A program made the translations under genes and the position numbers. A DNA stretch of 5,806 nucleotides from Thermoleophilia bacterium (GTDB lineage: Bacteria > Actinomycetota > Thermoleophilia > RBG-16-64-13). Below, piece by piece: positions 1-5,291 of the stretch. Under the pieces are notes generated by a model. That model was given only the letters and a program-made list of their open reading frames with translations. It did not search any database and was not told the origin of the DNA. The first letter of the stretch is position 1, and every line of letters starts with the position of its first letter. The DNA is taken from positions 1-5,806 of the forward strand of contig JAFGIH010000423.1 in NCBI GenBank assembly GCA_016929985.1. Direction: 5' to 3'.

Positions 1-366
1 GGAGTGCCCGTCTACTTCCACGGCATGACCGCCCAGGCCAAGGCCATCATCGACAGGACGATCTCACTGGGCAGGCCGGAGAGGTCGCTCGCCAATAAGG
101 TCCTGGGGGTCGTCGCGTCGGCCGGTTCGCTGGGATTGATCCAGGTGCTCAAGGATCTCACCTACTTCGCCCACGTCAAGTACATGCTGCCGGCCAATCA
201 CGTGGCCGCCTATCCGGAGCGCGACACCGGCATTGAGAGAATGCCCGGGTGCCGCCAAGATTTGAGAGACCTGGGCAAGCAGATGGTGGCGCTCGTCGAA
301 CTGGGCTTCCGATATCCCCCTGAGTTCATCAAAGGGCCCAGCACCTTCGGTACACATACGTGGTAA
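1..366 (+). CDS. Flavodoxin-fold NAD(P)H-dependent FMN reductase / iron-sulfur flavoprotein-like, C-terminal part (5' truncated)
   Basis: Frame 1 is open from the first base to the TAA at 364-366, giving about 121 residues. The first visible residues (GVPVYFHGMTAQAKAIIDRT) match the segment found in the middle of FMN_red-type flavodoxin-fold proteins, where a 'SPVYFGS.SAQ.K.FIDR' loop contacts the FMN. The GTG at base 4 is therefore almost certainly an internal valine and the true start lies upstream of the window. Next come the hydrophobic strand KVLGVVASAG (about residues 33-42) and a C-terminal helix with DLGKQMVALVELG (about 89-101), as expected for the fold. Family members bind FMN and move electrons from NAD(P)H or ferredoxin to small acceptors in the cytoplasm. 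The cysteine motif that would mark an iron-sulfur flavoprotein would be upstream, so the subfamily cannot be decided. The next gene begins 22 bases downstream on the same strand. Confidence 0.8.
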   Translation, partial: GVPVYFHGMTAQAKAIIDRTISLGRPERSLANKVLGVVASAGSLGLIQVLKDLTYFAHVKYMLPANHVAAYPERDTGIERMPGCRQDLRDLGKQMVALVELGFRYPPEFIKGPSTFGTHTW

Positions 367-388
367 CGTCGTCCGTGCCAATCGACGC

Positions 389-1033
389 ATGAGCCACGCC
401 ACACTGGATTCCTTCTATCGATTGACGTTCGACGATGCGTTCCGCGGCGGAGAGGCCATAGCCGATGCCTTTGCCGATGATCCGCTGTGGCTCAGGCTCT
501 TCGAGGGCGAATCCGACCTGCCTCGAAGATACCAGGCCTGTTTCGAGGTGCCGGTGCGGCATTGCCTCAAATACGGCAGGGTGTACGCCACCTCAGAGGC
601 CCTCGAGGGCGTGGCGGCGTTCGTTCCGGGAGCGTTCTCCGACATGTCCTTCTGGCGCATGCTTCGAAGCGGCGCCGTGGGCTGCGGCATGAGGATGGGG
701 ATGACCGCGGCCCTGAGGATGGCGAATCTGAGAGTCCTGTCCAAGGACCGTGCGAAGGTCACGGCCGGCAGGCCGTTCGTACACCTCTCGGTGCTGGGTG
801 TGAGAAAGGCACACCAAGGCAAAGGACTCGGCGGAGCATTGCTCCGAGCTCTTATCGAGGACTGTGAGAAGCGGTGCCTCCCGACCTATCTGGAGACAGA
901 GACCGAGGAGAACGTCCGCATGTACGAGCGCTTCGGCTTCGAACTGCTCAAGCAGGTCGACCTCCCCAACCTGGGTCTGCCCATGTGGGAGATGATGAGA
1001 GAGCCGGGACGGCCTGGCAGGGGGCAGGGGTAG
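389..1033 (+). CDS. GNAT family N-acetyltransferase (puromycin-acetyltransferase-like group)
   Basis: A 214-residue cytoplasmic protein predicted to move an acetyl group from acetyl-CoA to an amine. The acetyl-CoA pyrophosphate loop is clear: VRKAHQGKGLGGALL (138-152), with the Q/R-x-x-G-x-G/A signature at 143-148. Strand beta4 (HLSVLGV, 132-138) precedes it. The last part of the fold is YLETETEENVRMYERFGFEL (167-186), in which Tyr179 sits where the general-acid tyrosine usually lies. The N-terminal DDPLWLRLF (30-38), the central GVAAFVPGAF (74-83) and the final LPMWEMMREP (197-206) recall the architecture of puromycin N-acetyltransferase, whose usual length is about 200 residues. The substrate is not predictable. 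No good Shine-Dalgarno precedes the ATG at 389, but the conserved N-terminal helix starts soon after it and no better start is visible. The 22-base gap to the flavoprotein suggests co-transcription. The glycine/arginine-rich tail (206-214) looks unstructured. Confidence 0.88.
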   Translation: MSHATLDSFYRLTFDDAFRGGEAIADAFADDPLWLRLFEGESDLPRRYQACFEVPVRHCLKYGRVYATSEALEGVAAFVPGAFSDMSFWRMLRSGAVGCGMRMGMTAALRMANLRVLSKDRAKVTAGRPFVHLSVLGVRKAHQGKGLGGALLRALIEDCEKRCLPTYLETETEENVRMYERFGFELLKQVDLPNLGLPMWEMMREPGRPGRGQG

Positions 1034-1073
1034 CTGAAGCGATATTGCGACCGCTCCACGGGCATCCGAGCTA

Positions 1074-1101
1074 CCGACGACGTGTAGCCACTGGACGTCG
1101 G
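1074..1101 (+). terminator. Possible stem-loop in the gap after the first acetyltransferase gene
   Basis: Within the 107-base gap 1034-1140, CCGACG (1074-1079) can pair with CGTCGG (1096-1101), and an inner GTG (1082-1084) can pair with CAC (1089-1091) around a TAGC loop. There is no T-run; GGGGAAAG follows. It could be a U-less terminator or a leader hairpin before the VOC gene, or it may be chance in G+C-rich DNA. I see no convincing -35/-10 pair in the rest of the gap. Confidence 0.22.
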
Positions 1102-1128
1102 GGGAAAGAACTGCTGCAGTCGGCTATC

Positions 1129-1135
1129 GGAGGAG
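1129..1135 (+). promoter_or_regulatory. Strong Shine-Dalgarno site for the VOC gene
   Basis: GGAGGAG lies five bases before the ATG at 1141. It fixes the start of the VOC gene against the in-frame upstream ATG at 874, which would give an 89-residue extension lying mostly inside the preceding acetyltransferase gene. It is the best ribosome binding site in the window and suggests that 1141 opens a translated unit of its own. Confidence 0.75.
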
Positions 1136-1140
1136 ACAAC

Positions 1141-1548
1141 ATGCTGAGATTCGTGTGTCCGCTCATCGTGGTGGACGATGTGGTTGCGGCGCGGCGGTTC
1201 TACGAGCAAGTCCTCGGCCTGCGGGTCAAGGCCGACTACGGGGAGAATGTCACTTTCGAGGGTGACTTCGCCGTCCATCTCAGACCGCATTATCAGAGTC
1301 TTCTGGGAGACCCGGCGCAGTACCCCGTCACCAAGAGGGCGAACAACGGCGAGCTGTACTTCGAGACCGACGACCTCGAACGGAGTTACGAGCGGCTGGT
1401 GCAGGCGGGCGCCGAGTTCATCCACGGCATCCGCGAGGAACCCTGGAGCCAACGGGTGATGCGCCTGTACGATCCGGACGGTAACATCGTCGAGATCGGC
1501 GAGCCGCTGGTGACAGGGGAGCAGGTGAAGCGGGTGCTCGATGAGTGA
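1141..1548 (+). CDS. VOC superfamily protein (glyoxalase / bleomycin resistance / dioxygenase fold)
   Basis: A 135-residue protein with the two beta-alpha-beta-beta-beta modules of the vicinal-oxygen-chelate fold. Module one has the strand FVCPLIVVDD (4-13) and the helix ARRFYEQVLGL (17-27). Module two has GELYFETDDLERSYERLVQAGAEF (70-93, split by the helix) and ends with the hallmark YDPDGNIVEIGE (110-121). Aligned by eye to E. coli GloA (ligands His5, Glu56, His74, Glu122), the equivalent positions are Cys6, His46, Glu71 and Glu118. The fold is certain, but glyoxalase I activity is not indicated. Dimeric members of this size are often bleomycin-resistance-like binding proteins or small isomerases and dioxygenases. 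The start is set by GGAGGAG at 1129-1135. Its last 8 bases overlap the next gene (ATG at 1541), which points to translational coupling. Confidence 0.9.
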   Translation: MLRFVCPLIVVDDVVAARRFYEQVLGLRVKADYGENVTFEGDFAVHLRPHYQSLLGDPAQYPVTKRANNGELYFETDDLERSYERLVQAGAEFIHGIREEPWSQRVMRLYDPDGNIVEIGEPLVTGEQVKRVLDE

Positions 1549-2071
1549 ACCTCCCATCATCGAGACAGAAAGGCTCCGCCTCCGGCCGTTCCGGCAGGAA
1601 GACACCGACGTCTACGCCGCCATGTGCGCCGACCCCAAGGTCATGCGCTACCTAAGTCCCACGGGTGAGATACTCTCTCGCGAGGACGCCTGGCGGCAGA
1701 TGGCCATGCTCGTCGGCCACTGGGAGCTTCGCGGCTTCGGCATCTGGGCCGCGGAAGAGCGCCAGACCGGGTGCTTCGTCGGACGCATAGGGCTGCACTA
1801 CCCGGAGGGCTGGCCCGACCGTGAGCTTGGTTGGGCGCTCCGCCAGGAGTTCTGGGGCCGGGGATTGGCGTTTGAGGGAGCGCGCGCCGTCGCCGATCAC
1901 GCGTTTCGCGACCTTGGATGGACGCATCTCATCAGCCTGATCCGGCCGGGAAACGGACGATCGGTCCGGGTCGCGGAGAACCTGGGAGCAGTCGCAACCG
2001 ACGTAGCGTTGATACGAGGCATAGAGCACGTGGTGTACCGGCTGGAATCCTGGATCACCGCAGCATCGTAG
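1541..2071 (+). CDS. RimJ/RimL-type GNAT N-acetyltransferase
   Basis: A 176-residue cytoplasmic acetyl-CoA-dependent acetyltransferase of the Acetyltransf_3 group. It opens with the typical ETERLRLRPFRQEDTDVYAA (8-27), where the 'TERLxLRP' strand and the following helix are the family's best N-terminal marker. The substrate-side strand ELGWALRQEFWGRGLAFEGA (95-114) holds the acetyl-CoA loop (W105-G-R-G-L-A). The segment SLIRPGNGRSVRVAENLG (132-149) is the usual 'N-x-x-S-x-x-V-x-E-K-L-G' helix. Relatives acetylate ribosomal protein N-termini, other proteins, or small amines and antibiotics, and sequence alone does not choose between these. Its ATG lies inside the end of the VOC gene (8-base overlap) without a strong Shine-Dalgarno, so it probably depends on upstream translation. 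It is distinct from the acetyltransferase at 389-1033, so it is not a local duplication. Confidence 0.9.
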   Translation: MSEPPIIETERLRLRPFRQEDTDVYAAMCADPKVMRYLSPTGEILSREDAWRQMAMLVGHWELRGFGIWAAEERQTGCFVGRIGLHYPEGWPDRELGWALRQEFWGRGLAFEGARAVADHAFRDLGWTHLISLIRPGNGRSVRVAENLGAVATDVALIRGIEHVVYRLESWITAAS

Positions 2072-2083
2072 AGAGTGGCGACC

Positions 2084-2863
2084 ATGGACCTTGGGATAGA
2101 GGGACGAAAAGCAATAGTATGCGCCTCGAGCCGGGGGCTCGGTAGGGCCTGCGCGCTGGCGCTCGCCGAGGCAGGCGTGTCGCTGGTGATCAACGGTCGC
2201 GACGCCGCCGTCCTCGAGGAGACCGCCAAAGACATCCGCCGCGCGACCGGAGTTGACGTCACGGCCGTGGCCGCCGACATCAGCAGCCCGGAGGGCCAGG
2301 ATGCGCTCCTGGCGGCGTGCCCGGAACCCGACATCCTCGTCAACAACAACGGCGGTCCACCCTTCCGCGATTTCCGCGCCCTGGACAGAGAGGCTCTCTT
2401 GGATGGCGTGACGATGAACATGGTGACGCCCATCGAGCTCATCCAGAGGGTCATCGATCCCATGGCGGCCAACGGTTTCGGCCGCATCGTGAACATCACC
2501 TCGGTCGGCGTCAAGATGCCGCTGGAGGGGCTGGATCTTTCGAGCGGCGCCCGCGCCGGGCTGACGGCCTTCGTGGCCGGTGTGGCCCGCTCCGTGGCCC
2601 ATAGGAACGTCACCATCAACAACCTGCTCCCCGGCTACTTCGACACCGGGCGCCTGCGCGCGGGCTTCGCCGCCTCCGCCAAGCGCGCGGGGGGCTCCGA
2701 AGACGACATCGCGGCGCAGTGGGCGAGCGCGGTCCCGGCCAAGCGCTTCGGCGACGTGTCGGAGTTCGGTCACCTGTGCGCGTTCCTTTGCAGCGCACAC
2801 GCGGGCTACCTCACCGGGCAGAGCATCCTCATGGATGGGGGCCTCTACCCCGGCTCGTTCTGA
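2084..2863 (+). CDS. SDR family oxidoreductase, beta-ketoacyl-reductase-like subgroup with altered catalytic residues
   Basis: A 259-residue Rossmann-fold protein of short-chain dehydrogenase size. The nucleotide loop is VCASSRGLG (12-20), where canonical proteins have TG-x-x-x-G-x-G, so Thr and the first Gly are Cys13 and Ala14. Asp65 (AADIS) is the conserved adenine-contacting Asp. The NNAG motif reads NNNGG (87-91). The catalytic Ser is Ser140 (NITS). Thirteen residues on, where the Tyr-x-x-x-Lys pair should lie, the sequence has Ser153 and Arg157 (SSGARAGL). The C-terminal GYLTGQSILMDGG (240-252) is typical. This matches what I recall of the BKR-like subgroup that lacks a perfect NAD motif and tetrad. 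Whether it reduces a ketone is uncertain. I chose ATG 2084 (MDLGIEGRKAIV) over GTG 2075 because family members start there. It follows the acetyltransferase by 12 bases. Confidence 0.9.
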   Translation: MDLGIEGRKAIVCASSRGLGRACALALAEAGVSLVINGRDAAVLEETAKDIRRATGVDVTAVAADISSPEGQDALLAACPEPDILVNNNGGPPFRDFRALDREALLDGVTMNMVTPIELIQRVIDPMAANGFGRIVNITSVGVKMPLEGLDLSSGARAGLTAFVAGVARSVAHRNVTINNLLPGYFDTGRLRAGFAASAKRAGGSEDDIAAQWASAVPAKRFGDVSEFGHLCAFLCSAHAGYLTGQSILMDGGLYPGSF

Positions 2864-2864
2864 T

Positions 2865-3344
2865 ATGGACGAAGGGCCGGCAGAGCGCTTCATGCGCCGG
2901 GCTATCGACCTTGGCCGGCGGGGAGCCGAGCAAGGCGACGGAGGTCCCTTCGGCACCGTGATCGTCAAGGACGGCGAGATAGTCGGGGAGGGCTGGAACC
3001 GCGTCATAGCCGGCAACGATCCCACGGCCCACGGCGAGATCGAGGCGATCAGGGACGCCTGCAGACGGACCGGCAGCTTCGACCTCGAGGGTTGCGATCT
3101 CTACACCAGCGGCGAGCCCTGCTCGATGTGCCTCAGCGCTATCTACTGGGCGCGTATCGAGCGGGTCTTCTATGGGTTCGGCATCCAGGCCGCCGCCGAG
3201 GCAGGCTTCGACGACAGATTCATCTTTGAGCAACTCGATCTGCCCCGCGAGAAGCGCGAGATCCCTGCGACCCAGGTGCTTGGCGACGAGGCGGCGGCGG
3301 TGTTGAGAGCCTTCGCGGCCGATCCCGACCGGGTCAGATACTGA
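2865..3344 (+). CDS. Guanine deaminase-like nucleobase/nucleoside deaminase
   Basis: A 159-residue zinc enzyme of the cytidine deaminase superfamily. It closely follows the layout of the 156-residue Bacillus subtilis guanine deaminase: GGPFGTVIVKDGEIVGEGWN (26-45), NDPTAHGEIEAIRDAC (51-66), LYTSGEPCSMCLSAIYWAR (79-97), AEAGFDDRFIF (111-121) and a terminal Tyr159. The zinc ligands are His56, Cys86 and Cys89, and Glu58 is the proton shuttle. Asp116/Asp117 and the final Tyr align with residues of the swapped C-terminal segment that shape the substrate pocket in the Bacillus enzyme. The predicted reaction is guanine to xanthine plus ammonia in the cytoplasm, but related proteins take other purines or isocytosine. 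Oddities are HGE in place of HAE and SGEPC in place of SCEPC. It starts one base after the SDR stop, so the two are surely co-transcribed. No xanthine dehydrogenase or other purine gene is in view. Confidence 0.88.
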   Translation: MDEGPAERFMRRAIDLGRRGAEQGDGGPFGTVIVKDGEIVGEGWNRVIAGNDPTAHGEIEAIRDACRRTGSFDLEGCDLYTSGEPCSMCLSAIYWARIERVFYGFGIQAAAEAGFDDRFIFEQLDLPREKREIPATQVLGDEAAAVLRAFAADPDRVRY

Positions 3345-3348
3345 ACAG

Positions 3349-3362
3349 GCGCGGAACCGCGC
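3349..3362 (+). terminator. GC-rich inverted repeat between the two gene runs
   Basis: GCGCGG (3349-3354) and CCGCGC (3357-3362) form a perfect inverted repeat with only AA between them; a real hairpin would use five pairs and a GAAC loop. It begins four bases after the deaminase stop. No T-run follows, so intrinsic termination is uncertain. An operator for the downstream cupin gene is the alternative. Confidence 0.3.
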
Positions 3363-3372
3363 GAGCTACACG

Positions 3373-3378
3373 TAGGAT
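3373..3378 (+). promoter_or_regulatory. Possible -10 box (TAGGAT) before the cupin gene
   Basis: TAGGAT fits the TANNNT -10 consensus of primary sigma factors in G+C-rich bacteria. It lies 18 bases before the GTG start, so the message would have only a very short leader with the Shine-Dalgarno near its 5' end. I see no good TTGACA-like -35, so this is a weak call, supported mainly by lying in one of the few real gaps of the window. Confidence 0.22.
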
Positions 3379-3385
3379 CACGACT

Positions 3386-3392
3386 GGGGGGA
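3386..3392 (+). promoter_or_regulatory. Ribosome binding site for the cupin gene
   Basis: GGGGGGA ends four bases before the GTG at 3397. It supports this GTG start over the in-frame ATG at 3418 (Met8). The purines before Met8 (AAGGA, one base upstream) are too close to work as a Shine-Dalgarno. Confidence 0.5.
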
Positions 3393-3396
3393 AAAC

Positions 3397-3744
3397 GTGT
3401 TCATCAGACAAGAAGGAATGGCGCCGCTGGACTTCGATGGGCTCGCGATCTTCGACTACACCGCGGAGAGAGACTTCAGTTCATCGTTCGCGGAGATCAC
3501 GGTCCCGGCGGGAGTCCGCCACAAGGCGTCCTGGTCGACTCGCTCCGACAAGTACTACTACGTCATCCAAGGGAACGTGCACTTCGCCGTCGGCGAGGAA
3601 CAGCACGTCCTTTCGTCCGGCGACGTCTGCATCGTCCCGAAGGGGGTCCGGTTCTGGTATCGCAATGACGGACCGGACCCGGCCAAAGTCATCTTGGTGC
3701 ACACACCCTCGTTCGATCTGGCCTGCGAGAGATTTGAAGACTGA
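3397..3744 (+). CDS. Small single-domain cupin protein lacking the metal ligands
   Basis: A 115-residue beta-barrel protein. Cupin motif 1 is recognisable around GVRHKASWSTRSDKYYYVIQG (39-59, read with its YYVIQGN strand). Motif 2 is GDVCIVPKGVRFWYRN (75-90), with Pro81, Gly83 and Asn90 of the usual P-x-G-x-x-H-x-x-x-N. The four usual metal-binding positions are replaced: the two His and the Glu of motif 1 align with Ser45, Ser47 and Lys52, and the His of motif 2 is Phe86. A metal-dependent oxygenase or isomerase role is therefore unlikely. A ligand-binding, sensor or metal-free role is more plausible, but that is inference. His42 is close by and an alternative alignment cannot be fully excluded. 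GTG is the start, preceded by GGGGGGA. It opens the second gene run and is followed after 24 bases by the HEAT-repeat gene. Confidence 0.85.
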   Translation: MFIRQEGMAPLDFDGLAIFDYTAERDFSSSFAEITVPAGVRHKASWSTRSDKYYYVIQGNVHFAVGEEQHVLSSGDVCIVPKGVRFWYRNDGPDPAKVILVHTPSFDLACERFED

Positions 3745-3768
3745 TGCTCCACGAGAACGGCCATCCGC

Positions 3769-4527
3769 ATGACCAAGTCGGACGCATACCGAGCCCTCCT
3801 CCCCACTCTCGTAGACTGGGATGCCTACCTGCTGGCGGAGTCCGGGCTTCCCGGACCGCGCGGCAACCTCGAGTTGGCCCATGTCGTGGCCGATCTCGGC
3901 GACCGATCGCTGTTCAAGCGGTATCTTACCTACACGCCGGCTATCGCGCCGGTGAACTCACCCTACGAGTTCCTCGCTTTCTGCGGCGTGGTCGGCTTGG
4001 GACGGTTGCTGGCCGAGGGCGACGACGCGCTGCTGGCGACCCTGCGAGCCTTCGCATCCGACCCGCGCTGGCGCATCCGCGAAGCGGTGGCCATGGCCCT
4101 GCAGCGGCTGGGCGACGTAGACATGCCCCGGCTCCTGTCCGCGATGCAGGCGTGGAGTACGGGAACGGCTTTCGAACAGAGAGCCGCCGCGGCCGCGCTG
4201 TGCGAGCCGCGGCTCCTCACAGAGCCCGATCACGCCCGGGCCGTCCTTACCATCCTCGACGCGATCACTGCCTCGATTCCCGCCCGGAAAGACCGCCGGG
4301 ACGAGGGATTTGTGGCCCTTCGCAAGGGCATGGGCTACTGCTGGAGTGTCGCGGTGGCCGCGCGGCCCGCCGTCGGCAAACTCCTCATGGAGAAGTGGCT
4401 GGACCACCCGGACAAAGACGTCCGGTGGATCATGAAGGAGAACCTGGGCAAGGCCCGGCTTGCTAGGATGGACGCAGACTGGGTGGAGGCCTGCCGCCTC
4501 CGGATCATGGCCGACAAGGAAGGATGA
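3769..4527 (+). CDS. HEAT-repeat domain-containing protein
   Basis: A 252-residue all-helical protein with no signal peptide or membrane segment, so probably cytoplasmic. At least three HEAT-like helix pairs are visible: LLATLRAFASDPRWRIREAV and on to LGD (88-116), RLLSAMQAWSTGTAFEQRAA and on to RLL (121-150), and LMEKWLDHPDKDVRWIMKEN and on to LARMD (206-235). Each has the typical 'D-x-x-W/V-R-x-x-E/A' turn. The N-terminal WDAYLLAESGLPGPRGNLEL (17-36) and the FLAFCGVVGLGRLLAEG block (68-84) look like conserved signatures of a stand-alone family I recognise only as 'HEAT repeat protein'. The fold resembles AlkD-like DNA glycosylases, but I see no basis for assigning DNA repair. HEAT solenoids usually bind protein or nucleic acid partners. 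The ATG is weakly preceded by a ribosome site. Its stop overlaps the next start by four bases (ATGA), so it is coupled to the hydrolase. Confidence 0.85.
   Translation: MTKSDAYRALLPTLVDWDAYLLAESGLPGPRGNLELAHVVADLGDRSLFKRYLTYTPAIAPVNSPYEFLAFCGVVGLGRLLAEGDDALLATLRAFASDPRWRIREAVAMALQRLGDVDMPRLLSAMQAWSTGTAFEQRAAAAALCEPRLLTEPDHARAVLTILDAITASIPARKDRRDEGFVALRKGMGYCWSVAVAARPAVGKLLMEKWLDHPDKDVRWIMKENLGKARLARMDADWVEACRLRIMADKEG
4516..4524 (+). promoter_or_regulatory. Ribosome binding site for the hydrolase gene, inside the end of the HEAT gene
   Basis: AAGGAAGGA overlaps the ATGA junction. It is five bases from the ATG at 4530 but very close to the ATG at 4524. On spacing alone the second ATG (protein MGKHFVLIHG) is the better start, while the four-base overlap favours the first. 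The difference is two residues. Confidence 0.5.
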
Positions 4528-5246
4528 CCATGGGCAAGCATTTCGTACTCATCCACGGCGCCTGGCACGGAGGCTGGTGCTGGGACGGCGTAATCGCCGA
4601 ACTCGAGAAAGCGGGCCACACCGCTGAGGCGCCGACCATGCCCGGCCATAGTCCGGATGACGATCGCTCCACCATCGAATTCGATGACTACGTGCAGGCC
4701 ATCGTGGACGTCATGCAGCGCCAGCCAGAACCCGCCGTGCTCGTGGGCCACTCGAGCGCAGGCTTCCTGCTCATGTCGGCGGCGCCCAAGGTCCCCGACA
4801 AGATCGCGCAACTCATCTTCCTCAATGCCTTCATCCTGCCAGACAACACGTGCCAGTTCGATCTCGTCCCACCCGAGGCCGCGGAGGGAATGACCGCGGC
4901 GGCCATGGCCTCTCCCGACAGAAGCGTGCCCGTCATCGAGGACTTCGTCCGTGGAGCCCTCATGGCCACCGAGCCCGTGGAGATGCAGGATGCCCTCTTG
5001 GAACGCCTGGTCCCACAGCCGCTCGCCCTCTTCACCACCAAGATCGATGCGGCGCCGTTCCAGAGCGTCACCATCCCCAAAGCCGTCGTGTTCTGCAAAG
5101 AGGACGCCTCGCTGCCGCCCGGTGCGTTCGTGGGCATGGTCCAGAGTCTCGGGGAGCACCGCTTCATCGAGATCGACGGGAGTCACGAGGCGCTCTTTAC
5201 AAACCCCGCCGTCGTGGCGAGCGGCCTTCTACGGGCCGTCGAATAG
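4524..5246 (+). CDS. Alpha/beta hydrolase (salicylate-esterase / hydroxynitrile-lyase-like group)
   Basis: A 240-residue cytoplasmic alpha/beta hydrolase. HGAWHGGWCWDGVIAELEKA (11-30) is the oxyanion-hole strand and helix of the EstC / plant methylesterase-like group. APTMPGHSPDD (36-46) follows. The nucleophile elbow is GHSSAG (75-80) with Ser77. The acid is probably Asp194 (FCKEDASLPP) and the base His221 (DGSHEALFTNP). The triad is complete and in the usual order, so the enzyme should be active on a small ester or related substrate, which cannot be named. The cap region between strands is about residues 105-180 and is short, as in this group. The start at 4524 overlaps the HEAT gene stop by four bases; 4530 is an equally possible start. 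About 45 non-coding bases follow before the deacetylase-like frame. Confidence 0.9.
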   Translation: MTMGKHFVLIHGAWHGGWCWDGVIAELEKAGHTAEAPTMPGHSPDDDRSTIEFDDYVQAIVDVMQRQPEPAVLVGHSSAGFLLMSAAPKVPDKIAQLIFLNAFILPDNTCQFDLVPPEAAEGMTAAAMASPDRSVPVIEDFVRGALMATEPVEMQDALLERLVPQPLALFTTKIDAAPFQSVTIPKAVVFCKEDASLPPGAFVGMVQSLGEHRFIEIDGSHEALFTNPAVVASGLLRAVE

Positions 5247-5264
5247 CGCCCGCCCGTCGACTGA

Positions 5265-5277
5265 CACCCGCTGGGTG
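5265..5277 (+). other. Small perfect hairpin before the deacetylase-like gene
   Basis: CACCC (5265-5269), GCT loop, GGGTG (5273-5277) is a five-pair stem in the 45-base spacer after the hydrolase stop. There is no T-run. It lies just before the presumed start region of the next gene, where a ribosome site would be expected, so it could affect translation there or be chance. Confidence 0.2.
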
Positions 5278-5291
5278 CAAGGCCGATCGCT

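Noticed and set aside
874..1140. In-frame 89-residue N-terminal extension of the VOC protein
   Set aside because: It would lie mostly inside the preceding acetyltransferase gene, has no VOC homology, and the ATG at 1141 has an ideal GGAGGAG site and the normal family start.
886..1605. 239-codon open frame on the minus strand
   Set aside because: Antisense to the VOC gene and the end of the first acetyltransferase; no motif, and the + strand genes explain the coding signal.
2580..2864. In-frame upstream extension of the deaminase gene
   Set aside because: The extra residues are a Ser/Ala/Arg/Pro-rich shadow of the SDR gene. The deaminase family starts where the ATG at 2865 does.
1652..3025. 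457-codon open frame on the minus strand
   Set aside because: It lies antisense to the RimJ/RimL acetyltransferase, the SDR and the start of the deaminase, all of which have clear family motifs. The translation is rich in Arg, Gly, Ala and His with no recognisable domain, as expected of an antisense shadow in G+C-rich DNA.
4183..4215. GC-rich self-complementary stretch (GAGCCGC..GCGGCCGCG)
   Set aside because: It lies inside the HEAT gene and is explained by a run of Ala, Arg and Glu codons; no sign of a site or repeat.
3744..4466. 240-codon + strand frame overlapping the HEAT gene, starting at an ATGA junction with the cupin stop
   Set aside because: The overlap at the cupin stop is tempting, but the translation is Arg/Gly/Pro-rich with no motif, while the frame starting at 3769 encodes a clear HEAT protein.
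4335..5186. 283-codon open frame on the minus strand
   Set aside because: Antisense to the hydrolase and the end of the HEAT gene. The low-complexity Glu/Gly/His-rich translation is typical of an antisense frame.
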